DNA of 64,000 bases from Idiomarina fontislapidosi. Lineage in GTDB: Bacteria; Pseudomonadota; Gammaproteobacteria; Enterobacterales; Alteromonadaceae. The position numbers and the translations under genes are program-made. The stretch covers positions 1 through 64,000 of the forward strand of contig NZ_QJST01000002.1 of assembly GCF_003226255.1 (NCBI RefSeq), given 5' to 3'. Below, one piece after another: positions 35,256 through 42,592 of the stretch. Each line of letters starts with the position of its first letter. The stretch's first letter is position 1. Under the pieces are notes generated by a model. The model was not told where the DNA came from, made no database searches, and saw only the letters and a list, made by a program, of their open reading frames with translations.

Positions 35256-36128
35256 CTAGAATAGGTTGAGGGGAAGTTTGAGGTAGCGTTGGCCGTTGTC
35301 TTCTGGCTCGGGGAAGTGTCCGGCACGCATGTTGATTTGCACTGAAGGCAATATTAAACGCGGCATGTTCAGTGTTGCGTCGCCCTCGGTGCGCATTTTT
35401 ACAAATGCATCTTCGCTGGTACCGCCGCCAACGTGGACGTTGTTTTGTTTTTCTTCTGCTACCGTGGTCTCAAAGGCGTATTCATCACGGCCGGGCGCTT
35501 TGTAGTCGTGGCACATAAACAGTCGCGTGTCATCGGGTAGGGCAAAGACCTTTTGAATTGAGCGATAAAGTGTACGTGCATCACCACCTGGGAAGTCACA
35601 ACGCGCGGTGCCGTAATCCGGCATAAACAGCGTGTCACCAACAAACGCGGCATCGCCTATCACATAGGTTAAACAAGCGGGTGTGTGACCCGGGGTGTGT
35701 AATACCTTGGCTTGTAGCTCGCCGATGCTAAACGTATCACCATCGGCAAAAAGGTGGTCAAATTGACTGCCATCGCGTTCGAACTCAGTGCCTTCGTTAA
35801 ACGCCTTGCCAAAGGTCTCTTGCACGGTTTTAATATGCTCACCGATGCCCAATTGACCACCTGTGTGCTCTTTTAAAAAAGGCGCAGCAGATAAGTGATC
35901 AGCATGTACATGGGTTTCAAGAATCCAATCCACCGTAAGCGCGTTATCGCTTACAAATTTTAAAATGTTTTCTGCGGATGCCGTACTTGTGCGACCCGCA
36001 GCATAATCAAAATCAAGGACAGAATCGATGACGGCACAGTGTGAGGAGTTAGGATCTTGCACCACATAGCTATAGGTATTTGTCGGCTCATCAAAAAAGT
36101 GAGTCACAATAGGTTTGAGCACTGACAT
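35256..36128 (-). CDS. MBL-fold hydrolase, persulfide-dioxygenase-like
   Basis: 290 residues. The metal site is the HVHADHLSAA motif, with HTPGHTPAC, GDTLFMPDYG and a final histidine in LFMCHDYKAPG. The pattern matches the ETHE1/Blh group, in which a mononuclear iron oxidises glutathione persulfide to sulfite. The neighbour across the divergent promoter encodes a TauE/SafE exporter, which could remove the sulfite formed; the same pairing is seen in BigR-type sulfide-responsive units of other bacteria. No BigR homologue is present here, though ArsR lies next door. The family is sure, the substrate inferred. Confidence 0.9.
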   Translation of the reverse strand: MSVLKPIVTHFFDEPTNTYSYVVQDPNSSHCAVIDSVLDFDYAAGRTSTASAENILKFVSDNALTVDWILETHVHADHLSAAPFLKEHTGGQLGIGEHIKTVQETFGKAFNEGTEFERDGSQFDHLFADGDTFSIGELQAKVLHTPGHTPACLTYVIGDAAFVGDTLFMPDYGTARCDFPGGDARTLYRSIQKVFALPDDTRLFMCHDYKAPGRDEYAFETTVAEEKQNNVHVGGGTSEDAFVKMRTEGDATLNMPRLILPSVQINMRAGHFPEPEDNGQRYLKLPLNLF

Positions 36129-36265
36129 GATGTTACCTCTTAATTGAAATCACTTAAGTATACTCACTAACAATAAGTATATAACCATAACGTTATTTAG
36201 GTTTCAATCTGTGAAAAGCTAAATTATAGTGAGTACACAATGCACATCCCACAGATAGGCGGCTC

Positions 36266-37018
36266 ATGCTCTTTGCGATGATCGGTGCGTTAATTGTCGG
36301 TGCGTCTCTGGGGCTATTCGGCTCGGGCGGCTCGATCCTAACCGTACCTGTTTTAATGTACCTGGTAAATATGCCCGCCGATTTAGCCATCGCTTCGTCT
36401 TTACTCATTGTCGCAGGTATTAGTCTTTTCGGATCTATTTCTTACATTCGTCGAAAGTCTGTGAGTTGGAAACACCTTTGGGTATTCGGTATTCCTGGCA
36501 TGATCGGTACATATGGTGGGGCGTGGCTCGGAACCTTGGTGGACAGTCGCTGGCAATTACTGGTGTTTTCATTGCTGATGATCGTCGCTGCCGTGTTCAT
36601 GTGGCGCAGTAAACCGGCAGAACACGGCAACACGCAAACACTTAATTACACTAAGGTCATGTTTGAGGGCTTAACCGTTGGCGTGATTACTGGGTTTGTG
36701 GGGGTTGGCGGTGGGTTCTTAATCGTACCTGCATTGGTCTTACTGGCTGGTTTATCAATGCCCGTTGCTATTGGCACCAGTCTCCTCATTATTGTCATCA
36801 AGTCGGTAGTTGGCTTCTTTAAATATTACGCTGTCATGTCGAGCCAAAATATCACCTTTGACTGGTTTGTTATTGGTATCATGATAGCGGGGGGCGTATT
36901 GGGATCGGTGTTCGGTGCTCAACTCGGCCGCTCGATTGCTACGGATAAACTGCAAAAAGGCTTTGCGGTATTCTTAGTGGGCATGGGGCTGTTCGTCATC
37001 ATTAAATCAGTGCTCTGA
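36266..37018 (+). CDS. TauE/SafE (TSUP) family sulfite/organosulfur exporter
   Basis: 250 residues with seven or eight membrane helices. The two repeated family motifs are clear: LGLFGSGGSILTVPVLMYLV in the first half and GFVGVGGGFLIVPALVLLAG in the second. TSUP members export sulfite, sulfonates or related sulfur compounds. Divergent from the persulfide-dioxygenase-like gene with 137 bases between, so the two may share a regulator. The start is set by family length. Confidence 0.92.
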   Translation: MLFAMIGALIVGASLGLFGSGGSILTVPVLMYLVNMPADLAIASSLLIVAGISLFGSISYIRRKSVSWKHLWVFGIPGMIGTYGGAWLGTLVDSRWQLLVFSLLMIVAAVFMWRSKPAEHGNTQTLNYTKVMFEGLTVGVITGFVGVGGGFLIVPALVLLAGLSMPVAIGTSLLIIVIKSVVGFFKYYAVMSSQNITFDWFVIGIMIAGGVLGSVFGAQLGRSIATDKLQKGFAVFLVGMGLFVIIKSVL

Positions 37019-37055
37019 TTTCTCAGATTGAACAGCCCTTAAAACTCGAATTTGG

Positions 37056-37373
37056 TTATTGCTTGGTTAATGACAACAGTAATAAACCACATACGATCAT
37101 GCCTGCGGCAACTAATCGCATGGGTGTCACAGCCTCTGATAAGAACACGATGCCAACAATAAACGCGCCAATAGCGCCAATGCCCGTCCAAATCACGTAG
37201 GCGGTCCCGAGGGGGATTGAACGCATCGCTACAGCGAGCAACCAAAAGCTAGCGATCATCGCAACAAGGGTAATAATGGATGGCGTAAGTCGAGTAAATC
37301 CAGCGGACTGTTTCATTGAGAACGCCCATACGATCTCAAGTAATCCAGCCAATATAAGGTATATCCAAGACAT
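37056..37373 (-). CDS. sugE: Guanidinium exporter Gdx/SugE (SMR family)
   Basis: 105 residues with four membrane helices. Start MSWIYLILAGLLEIVWAFSM is the usual SugE start; an in-frame ATG four codons earlier is possible. The glutamate of GLLEIVWA (E13) is the proton/substrate-coupling residue of all small multidrug resistance proteins, and WTGIGAIGAFIVGIVFLSEA marks the SugE/Gdx branch rather than EmrE. Members export guanidinium. The two ACGA-loop hairpins upstream match the guanidine-II riboswitch and independently support this function. Confidence 0.95.
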   Translation of the reverse strand: MSWIYLILAGLLEIVWAFSMKQSAGFTRLTPSIITLVAMIASFWLLAVAMRSIPLGTAYVIWTGIGAIGAFIVGIVFLSEAVTPMRLVAAGMIVCGLLLLSLTKQ

Positions 37374-37393
37374 AAAAAAGCTCATTGAATTTG

Positions 37394-37441
37394 CCAGGTC
37401 GTCCTGGTCATTTATACCCAGAATGGGGGAGGTCGTCCTCC
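37394..37441 (-). ncRNA. Guanidine-II (mini-ykkC) riboswitch
   Basis: On the minus strand two hairpins lie 20 bases apart in the sugE leader: GGAGG-ACGA-CCTCC (37428-37441) and CCAGG-ACGA-CCTGG (37394-37407). Each is a perfect 5-base stem closed by the ACGA tetraloop, the ACGR loop that defines guanidine-II riboswitches, where two such loops bind guanidinium by kissing. The second hairpin ends 20 bases before the preferred sugE start, consistent with control of translation initiation. The GGAGG/CCTCC arms could also mimic or mask a ribosome site. Confidence 0.93.
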
Positions 37442-37470
37442 AAACAGGCGCCAGTATAAAGGGTTTTATT

Positions 37471-37500
37471 GTTACTTTTTGTTAACTTTTGTTAACACTG
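37471..37500. repeat. Three 10-bp GTTAAC-type repeats upstream of a lipoprotein gene
   Basis: GTTACTTTTT, GTTAACTTTT and GTTAACACTG follow one another with a 10-base period, about one helical turn. They end 54 bases before the lipoprotein start, where a promoter is expected (TGATATGATTTATG follows). They may be regulator contact sites or a slippage product. Confidence 0.5.
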
Positions 37501-37554
37501 TGATATGATTTATGTTTCCAGTAGCTAATTTAGTCAATTTACAAGGATATAAAA

Positions 37555-38064
37555 ATGAAAAAGTTGGCATTTGGCCTCACGGGAGCAATATGTTTACTGG
37601 GGCTGATTGGATGTGAAAGTATGGGTCGGGATTTACCCGAAGAGCCCGAGTATGTTTTGGACTTAACCGAAGAAAAAAATGGTCAGGTTGTAACCGACTA
37701 CTGGGTTATGCAGAAACAAGAAAAAACACGTAACACCTCTGATAAATACGCACGGGAACTTGCACGTAACAATCAAAATGGCTGCGCCTCAATTATCTAT
37801 ACAATAAATAGTGAGGGACGCGTGCCAAACTACAAAGTCGAATATGCATATCCCAACGAAACGGTTGCCAAAGCAATCGCTGTAAACTTACATTACTTTC
37901 GTTTTAAGCCGACTGAACAAAATGTCGAGCGCACCCCTGTTATGACCAGAATGTTTTCGGTATTTAAGGTGGGCAAAAGTGAAGGTTCGGAAGAATTTAA
38001 AGCCGCTTGTGATGTGGATGCCAATACGGTTGATAAGTTTGCGAAACAAAAAGAAGCCAGCTAA
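37555..38064 (+). CDS. Lipoprotein with TonB-C-like domain
   Basis: 169 residues. The signal peptide ends in a lipobox (LLGLIGC), so Cys21 would be lipidated. Residues about 78-130 follow the TonB C-terminal pattern: CASIIYTINSEGRVPNYKVE with hydrophobic strands, the G-x-V-x-N turn and YFRFKPTEQN at the end. Such stand-alone domains occur in lipoproteins of marine gammaproteobacteria; their role is not established. A cysteine pair (C77, C151) might form a disulfide. It shares a hairpin terminator with the convergent serine hydrolase gene and overlaps it by four bases. Confidence 0.75.
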   Translation: MKKLAFGLTGAICLLGLIGCESMGRDLPEEPEYVLDLTEEKNGQVVTDYWVMQKQEKTRNTSDKYARELARNNQNGCASIIYTINSEGRVPNYKVEYAYPNETVAKAIAVNLHYFRFKPTEQNVERTPVMTRMFSVFKVGKSEGSEEFKAACDVDANTVDKFAKQKEAS

Positions 38065-38075
38065 GGCTTCTTTTT
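38048..38075. terminator. Bidirectional terminator overlapping two stop codons
   Basis: AAAAAGAAGCC/GGCTTCTTTTT, 11 paired bases with a 6-base loop that contains the stop codons of both convergent genes. T-runs on both strands make it a good Rho-independent terminator in both directions. Confidence 0.85.
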
Positions 38076-39092
38076 AAGTATGTCCACGATACGATTTATA
38101 TAAACTTCCGAGAGATTCCACTCGTATCCGTTAAAGTCGGTTGTATTTACAAACTGCACAACGACGGTATCTATGTCTGGGTGATACTCGGCTAAGCTCT
38201 GATAGCCGGGTATTAAGCCACCGTGCTCGAACTCATAGATCGACGAGTAGATGGCTTGTTCACCCGGTGCAAATGCAGCGCCATCGTTAAGTGCTCGAAT
38301 GAACCGACCCACATCGCTGATACTGGCGATCATCGAACCGTAATTGTTCCCTTTTATGTCGGATTGCACCCCCACATAGTAGCCGCCCATGAGATGATTC
38401 ATATCAACTTCAGTGAGAGAGAAATAGGTTTGGTCTAAATTTAGCGGTTGTAAGATCCGTTCTTTAATAAAACCCTGATAAGAATGGCCAAGAGTTGTGT
38501 TGATAATCTCAGCCAGTAGCAGGTAATTGGTATTGCAGTACGCATAATCGGTGCCGGGTTCAAAGTCCGCCGGTTTATCTAGGATCAGCGATAGTTTTTC
38601 TTCCATACTAGCAGGTGGTTCCATCCAATAGTCGGGCGTATCCGTGTAATTAGGAAGCCCACTGCGATGTTGCACAAGCATTTTTAAAGTAATTTTATCA
38701 GCATAGTCGATCTGATGGGTGAGTCTCGGTAATAGTTTATCGAGTGTGTCATCGAGTGATACGTGTCCATCGCTAACCAGTTTAGTGGTTGCTAACGCGA
38801 TATAGAGTTTACTGATACTCGCAATTTTAAATAACGCATCGGGTCGAGCGGGGACTTTATTATCACGATCATGCCAGCCAGAAGTATAAATTTGAGCCTC
38901 GTGCTCACCTTGTTGCACATAAACAAGCATGCCATCAAAGTGCGATCGAGTTGCTTCTTCAATTTGTTGCTGCACGGTGTCGGGTAACGGCGTCAACCAC
39001 GTGGTAACGATGGGCCATGGCACAAAAAAAAGTGAGACCACTGTGCCTATTAATAGCAACGCCCGAATTAACGAAGTTAGGTTTTTATTCAT
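38061..39092 (-). CDS. Membrane-anchored serine hydrolase, beta-lactamase/AmpC-fold family
   Basis: 343 residues. An N-terminal hydrophobic segment (about residues 8-26) acts as anchor or uncleaved signal. The catalytic SxxK is S-I-S-K in FKIASISKLYIALAT, the YxN motif is YCN in DYAYCNTNYLLLAEI, and the third motif is replaced by EHGGLIPGYQS (HGG). Same family as the hydrolase near base 11700 but only distantly related in sequence. The substrate is unknown. It may act on peptidoglycan or esters in the periplasm. Confidence 0.88.
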   Translation of the reverse strand: MNKNLTSLIRALLLIGTVVSLFFVPWPIVTTWLTPLPDTVQQQIEEATRSHFDGMLVYVQQGEHEAQIYTSGWHDRDNKVPARPDALFKIASISKLYIALATTKLVSDGHVSLDDTLDKLLPRLTHQIDYADKITLKMLVQHRSGLPNYTDTPDYWMEPPASMEEKLSLILDKPADFEPGTDYAYCNTNYLLLAEIINTTLGHSYQGFIKERILQPLNLDQTYFSLTEVDMNHLMGGYYVGVQSDIKGNNYGSMIASISDVGRFIRALNDGAAFAPGEQAIYSSIYEFEHGGLIPGYQSLAEYHPDIDTVVVQFVNTTDFNGYEWNLSEVYINRIVDILKKKP

Positions 39093-39417
39093 TGAGTTTT
39101 CACTATGTAGCTTTAAAAACCAATATTTTGATTCCTCAAGCGGATACTGTACTCTTTTTTAGTGTTTGATAGCTAGAAAATAAATAAGGCGGATTATTGT
39201 GTTTATACGGTATTGCGCCATGGTTCATCGGATATCTGGTGAGTATTGTTTAGATTCGGTTAGTGTTTAACGGTGATTAAATAATTGGCGGCTAAGCGGG
39301 TGTAGACATCCGCTCTCTGAGAACTTTTTTTGAATTGACAATCCAAATTGCATTATAAATACTGGAAAGCGTATTCAAGAGCACGGAGCGCGGGCTATGC
39401 ACAACTTGGAGTCTTTT
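39093..39417. other. Gene-free divergent promoter region
   Basis: No credible gene. It separates the serine hydrolase gene from the TPR-GGDEF gene. The only signal I can support is a sigma-70-like promoter near 39330-39359; no conserved hairpin was seen. Confidence 0.5.
39330..39359 (+). promoter_or_regulatory. Possible sigma-70 promoter for the TPR-GGDEF gene
   Basis: TTGAAT and TATAAA are 18 bases apart, upstream of the gene by about 60 bases. TTGACA also occurs four bases later but with poor spacing. No experimental support. Confidence 0.4.
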
Positions 39418-41304
39418 ATGGTGCGCTGTCGTAACCAGTTGGTTTGTTTAACCTTGCTGATGGCATCATTTTCAGTGGTTGCGCAAGAGCTCGATGCTTC
39501 CATGCGGCAATATACGAAGTTTGAGGCCGCATTAGAGAATCAGTTAAAAACGATTCATGATTCCGAACAGTATGCCGCCACGGTAAAGTCTCTTGCTCAA
39601 GAGTACGCCCCACACTCATTACGAGAGCAAGCCTACCTCAATTATCTAGCTTGCGTGAATAACATTGAGTTAAGGTCTGTACGCGACTCTGACAAAGCCA
39701 CTCTTTTAGAGAGGAATAACTTTGCTGTAGCGGAGTCCCTATGTGAACAAAACCGTTTTAACAATGCGGGGGAGTCAGGCAAGGCATATGACCGAGTACT
39801 GGTGGCTTACTCTATGCAGTCGGAAGTTTCCTCTGCGCCATTAAGGTATTTATCAGCCTACCTCTATACGAGCGAATCGATAAAGAAAGCGCGCTTTGCA
39901 GAAGGTATTGAAGCGACGCGTATTATGCTTGCAATAGCAAAAGAAAGTCACTTTCAGCACCTGCAAAGCCAGGCATATTCGCTTCGCGCGCTTTTGCAAA
40001 ATGATCTGAAGGAATTTGACAGGGCTTTGCAGAATATTGATCGTGCTATTGAGCTAGCAGAGACAACCTATGCTCGTTCTAACCGTCTGCTAGATAAAGG
40101 CTATATTCTGAGCTACGCAGGGCGTAATGAGGAAGCAATCGCGCTTTACGAAGACTTGTTACAGCTTGAATCCAGCCAAGGGGATTATGAACTCAAGCTC
40201 ATCGTGTGGAGTAACTTGCATTATATATACATGAATACAGGGCAGGTCGAAAAAAACTTAGCACTGACTCAGGATATGCTGAATCTCGCCGAAGCAAAGG
40301 CTAGCCCCTATTATGTCGCCGCTGCCAAGATGTCTCGTGCGTACGCTCTGCTTGATACGGGGCAATACGATAGGGCCTCTAAATTATTTAACGAAGCCGA
40401 TCAATGGTATTTGGCGAATGGTTATGATTTAAGAACTGCTGAAGGCTATGAAGATTGGGCCAGGTTACTGCAAGAACAGTCTTATTCTAAGGAGGCTTAC
40501 AGCTATCTAAAGAAGAGTATTGAACTGTATCGTGAACTAGAGAGCAACGATGGGCATTCCGAAAGCGACACTATCGCCGCATTGCTCGAAGCTGAGCAAA
40601 AGCAACAAGCATTGGCGCAGGCCGAGCAATCAATTGCCTTTATGGAGGCGAGGCAAAGGGCGCAAATCCAGTTGATTGCGGCGATTGTAGCGGGTGCGTT
40701 ATTGACTCTTACGATTGGTTTATTTGCTCACTTTAGACTTAAACGGCTTAACCGAGCATTAGACTCTGCCAATGCTGCGTTAGAGCATGAGAACCATCAT
40801 GATCCGCTCACCGGGGCTCATAATCGACGTTATTTTTACCGATTCCTCGAAGATGAAAAGTTGCGCGATGATCGTGATAAAGCATTCATTGGTCTTATTG
40901 ATATTGATCACTTTAAAACACTCAATGATACCTACGGCCATGATGTAGGCGATGAAGTGCTGCAAATACTTGTGAAACGTCTAAAGCACGCGACAAAAAG
41001 CGATGACAAAGTTATTCGCTGGGGGGGAGAGGAATTTCTGATTTACTTGGCCGTTAATGATTCTATCGATTCAACACGCTTAGCATTGCAGCGTATTATT
41101 GCTGAGGTTAACTCGCAGCCGTTTAGTGCAGGGCAACACGTACTGGCAGTTACGATCTCGATGGGGTTTAAAGTGGTCGAGTTAAGTTCAGATATTCACC
41201 ATGAGGTGAAACAGGTAGATAACTATCTTTATCAAGCCAAACGTGAAGGTCGGCAACGTGCCATTGGTCAGTTCAACGAAGAACTGGCATTAGAGCAAAT
41301 ATAA
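39418..41304 (+). CDS. TPR-sensor diguanylate cyclase
   Basis: 628 residues. The start MVRCRNQLVCLTLLMASFSV is chosen because GGAG lies seven bases before it and it begins a good signal peptide ending VVAQE; an in-frame ATG seven codons earlier is possible. Residues about 30-390 are helical TPR-like repeats in the periplasm. One membrane helix is near residues 415-438, with a short coiled linker, then a GGDEF domain ending the protein. The active site is GGEEF in VIRWGGEEFLIYL, an active variant. The inhibitory RxxD site is replaced by KSDD, so product inhibition is probably absent. It makes cyclic di-GMP in response to an unknown periplasmic signal. Confidence 0.92.
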   Translation: MVRCRNQLVCLTLLMASFSVVAQELDASMRQYTKFEAALENQLKTIHDSEQYAATVKSLAQEYAPHSLREQAYLNYLACVNNIELRSVRDSDKATLLERNNFAVAESLCEQNRFNNAGESGKAYDRVLVAYSMQSEVSSAPLRYLSAYLYTSESIKKARFAEGIEATRIMLAIAKESHFQHLQSQAYSLRALLQNDLKEFDRALQNIDRAIELAETTYARSNRLLDKGYILSYAGRNEEAIALYEDLLQLESSQGDYELKLIVWSNLHYIYMNTGQVEKNLALTQDMLNLAEAKASPYYVAAAKMSRAYALLDTGQYDRASKLFNEADQWYLANGYDLRTAEGYEDWARLLQEQSYSKEAYSYLKKSIELYRELESNDGHSESDTIAALLEAEQKQQALAQAEQSIAFMEARQRAQIQLIAAIVAGALLTLTIGLFAHFRLKRLNRALDSANAALEHENHHDPLTGAHNRRYFYRFLEDEKLRDDRDKAFIGLIDIDHFKTLNDTYGHDVGDEVLQILVKRLKHATKSDDKVIRWGGEEFLIYLAVNDSIDSTRLALQRIIAEVNSQPFSAGQHVLAVTISMGFKVVELSSDIHHEVKQVDNYLYQAKREGRQRAIGQFNEELALEQI

Positions 41305-41306
41305 TT

Positions 41307-41324
41307 GGGGACCCGAAAGTCCCC
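41307..41324. terminator. Short hairpin between convergent genes
   Basis: GGGGAC/GTCCCC with a CCGAAA loop, between the GGDEF and scsC stops. No T-run follows on the plus strand, so termination is only suggested by position. Confidence 0.45.
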
Positions 41325-41336
41325 TGAAGGCCAAGT

Positions 41337-42062
41337 TTATAAACCAAACTCTTGTTTGGCGATTTGTTCGATCTGACCGTACTGGATAAAACCAGGTATC
41401 CACTGCTCACCAATCATGATGGTAGGGGTCCCCCGAAAACCTAACGCTTGAAATGCCTCAAGGTTTTTTTGCACGACTTGCTTGCTGGCATCCATTGATT
41501 TGAGCCACTGTGTCGTTTGAGTGCGTTCTGCAATCGCTGTGAGTGAGTCGGCTGTGTGCATGCCCGACTTATCCATTAACAACGTATGTACGTCGTAATA
41601 GTCGTCGGCTGCATTGGCCCACACATTTAAACCAAACTCCGTCGAATTGGTAGCAATGCCTTTCACTTCGCGTTGGCGCAGCGGCACGATGACATTGATG
41701 ACATTAATCGATGGATACTCTTCAATGATGCGTTCAAGGCTTGGCTCTAGGCGTTTGCAGTAAGGGCAGTTGTAGTCGGTAAAAATAACGATCGAGTGTC
41801 GCGCATCAACATCGCCTAACGTGGGATGGACCGATGTATCAAATAACCAGTCCTTGTATTCGGTATACTTTTCCTGTTGGGCGCGCTGCTCATCAAGAAA
41901 ATTCTCGAGCCCTTGGCGCATATTACCAATGAGTTGCGGGTTGTCACGCAACATGGTTTCGATCTGTTCAAGATCTGTTTCTTGCTTTTCGGTGAGCGAC
42001 TGTGCGCTGATCGCATGGCTTATCAATGCGGCACCCATACAGAGTGTGAGTCGTTTAAACAT
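41337..42062 (-). CDS. scsC: ScsC/DsbA-family periplasmic thiol oxidoreductase
   Basis: 241 residues. The start MFKRLTLCMGAALISHAISA is set by AAGGAA seven bases ahead and begins a signal peptide. A helical dimerisation-like segment (about residues 25-60) precedes the thioredoxin fold with active site CPYC in DYNCPYCKRLEPSL and the cis-proline block GFRGTPTIMIGEQWI. This matches Com1/ScsC, which act as disulfide isomerases or copper-tolerance factors. It is the last gene of the scsB-scsD-scsC operon. Confidence 0.88.
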   Translation of the reverse strand: MFKRLTLCMGAALISHAISAQSLTEKQETDLEQIETMLRDNPQLIGNMRQGLENFLDEQRAQQEKYTEYKDWLFDTSVHPTLGDVDARHSIVIFTDYNCPYCKRLEPSLERIIEEYPSINVINVIVPLRQREVKGIATNSTEFGLNVWANAADDYYDVHTLLMDKSGMHTADSLTAIAERTQTTQWLKSMDASKQVVQKNLEAFQALGFRGTPTIMIGEQWIPGFIQYGQIEQIAKQEFGL

Positions 42063-42085
42063 GGTTAATTCCTTATCTTTAAAAG

Positions 42086-42592
42086 TTAATCTGATAATTT
42101 GCTTAGCCATAAGCGCGCAAGGATACCCGGTGGCGAGGTAAAGCCACTGGTGGCGCTGGTTACTTTATGGTCATTAATAATCAAAATGGTGGGTGTTACG
42201 CTGATATTGAAGTGACGCGCGATCTCGCCTTGAGCGTCATTAATGGTCGTAAACTCCAGTTCATGTTGCTTAAGATAAGCGGAAATCTTAGCGTTGTGGC
42301 CCGACCGCAACGCCACTGAGATGACCTTGTAGTCTTCACTTAACCAATCCACCGTCGGCGAGACCGTCGGGCACACGGGACACCACGTTGCCCAGAAGTA
42401 AATCAACACAGGTTCTTTTTCACTCATCTTAGCAACCGAGAGTGGCTCACCCGCGAGGGTTGTTAGTGTTAATTCGTTGGGTAATGCCTTGGGTACATCG
42501 TGGTTACGATATAAGTCAACGCCGAACGCAATGGCGGCGGCGGCGACGAGATAACCCAGCAGTTTAATACCCCTCAACGCCCACTTACTCAT
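42086..42592 (-). CDS. scsD: ScsD, membrane-anchored TlpA-like thioredoxin
   Basis: 168 residues starting MSKWALRGIKLLGYLVAAAA, one N-terminal membrane helix followed by a periplasmic thioredoxin fold. The active site is CPVC in IYFWATWCPVCPTVSP, with the cis-proline in SVTPTILI. Its start overlaps the end of scsB by eight bases. In Salmonella ScsD belongs to the copper-stress Scs set together with ScsB and ScsC. Confidence 0.9.
   Translation of the reverse strand: MSKWALRGIKLLGYLVAAAAIAFGVDLYRNHDVPKALPNELTLTTLAGEPLSVAKMSEKEPVLIYFWATWCPVCPTVSPTVDWLSEDYKVISVALRSGHNAKISAYLKQHELEFTTINDAQGEIARHFNISVTPTILIINDHKVTSATSGFTSPPGILARLWLSKLSD

Noticed and set aside
36129-36265. BigR-type operator between the persulfide-dioxygenase-like and TauE genes
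   Set aside because: Only short repeated AAGTATA motifs are seen; no convincing palindrome and no BigR gene.
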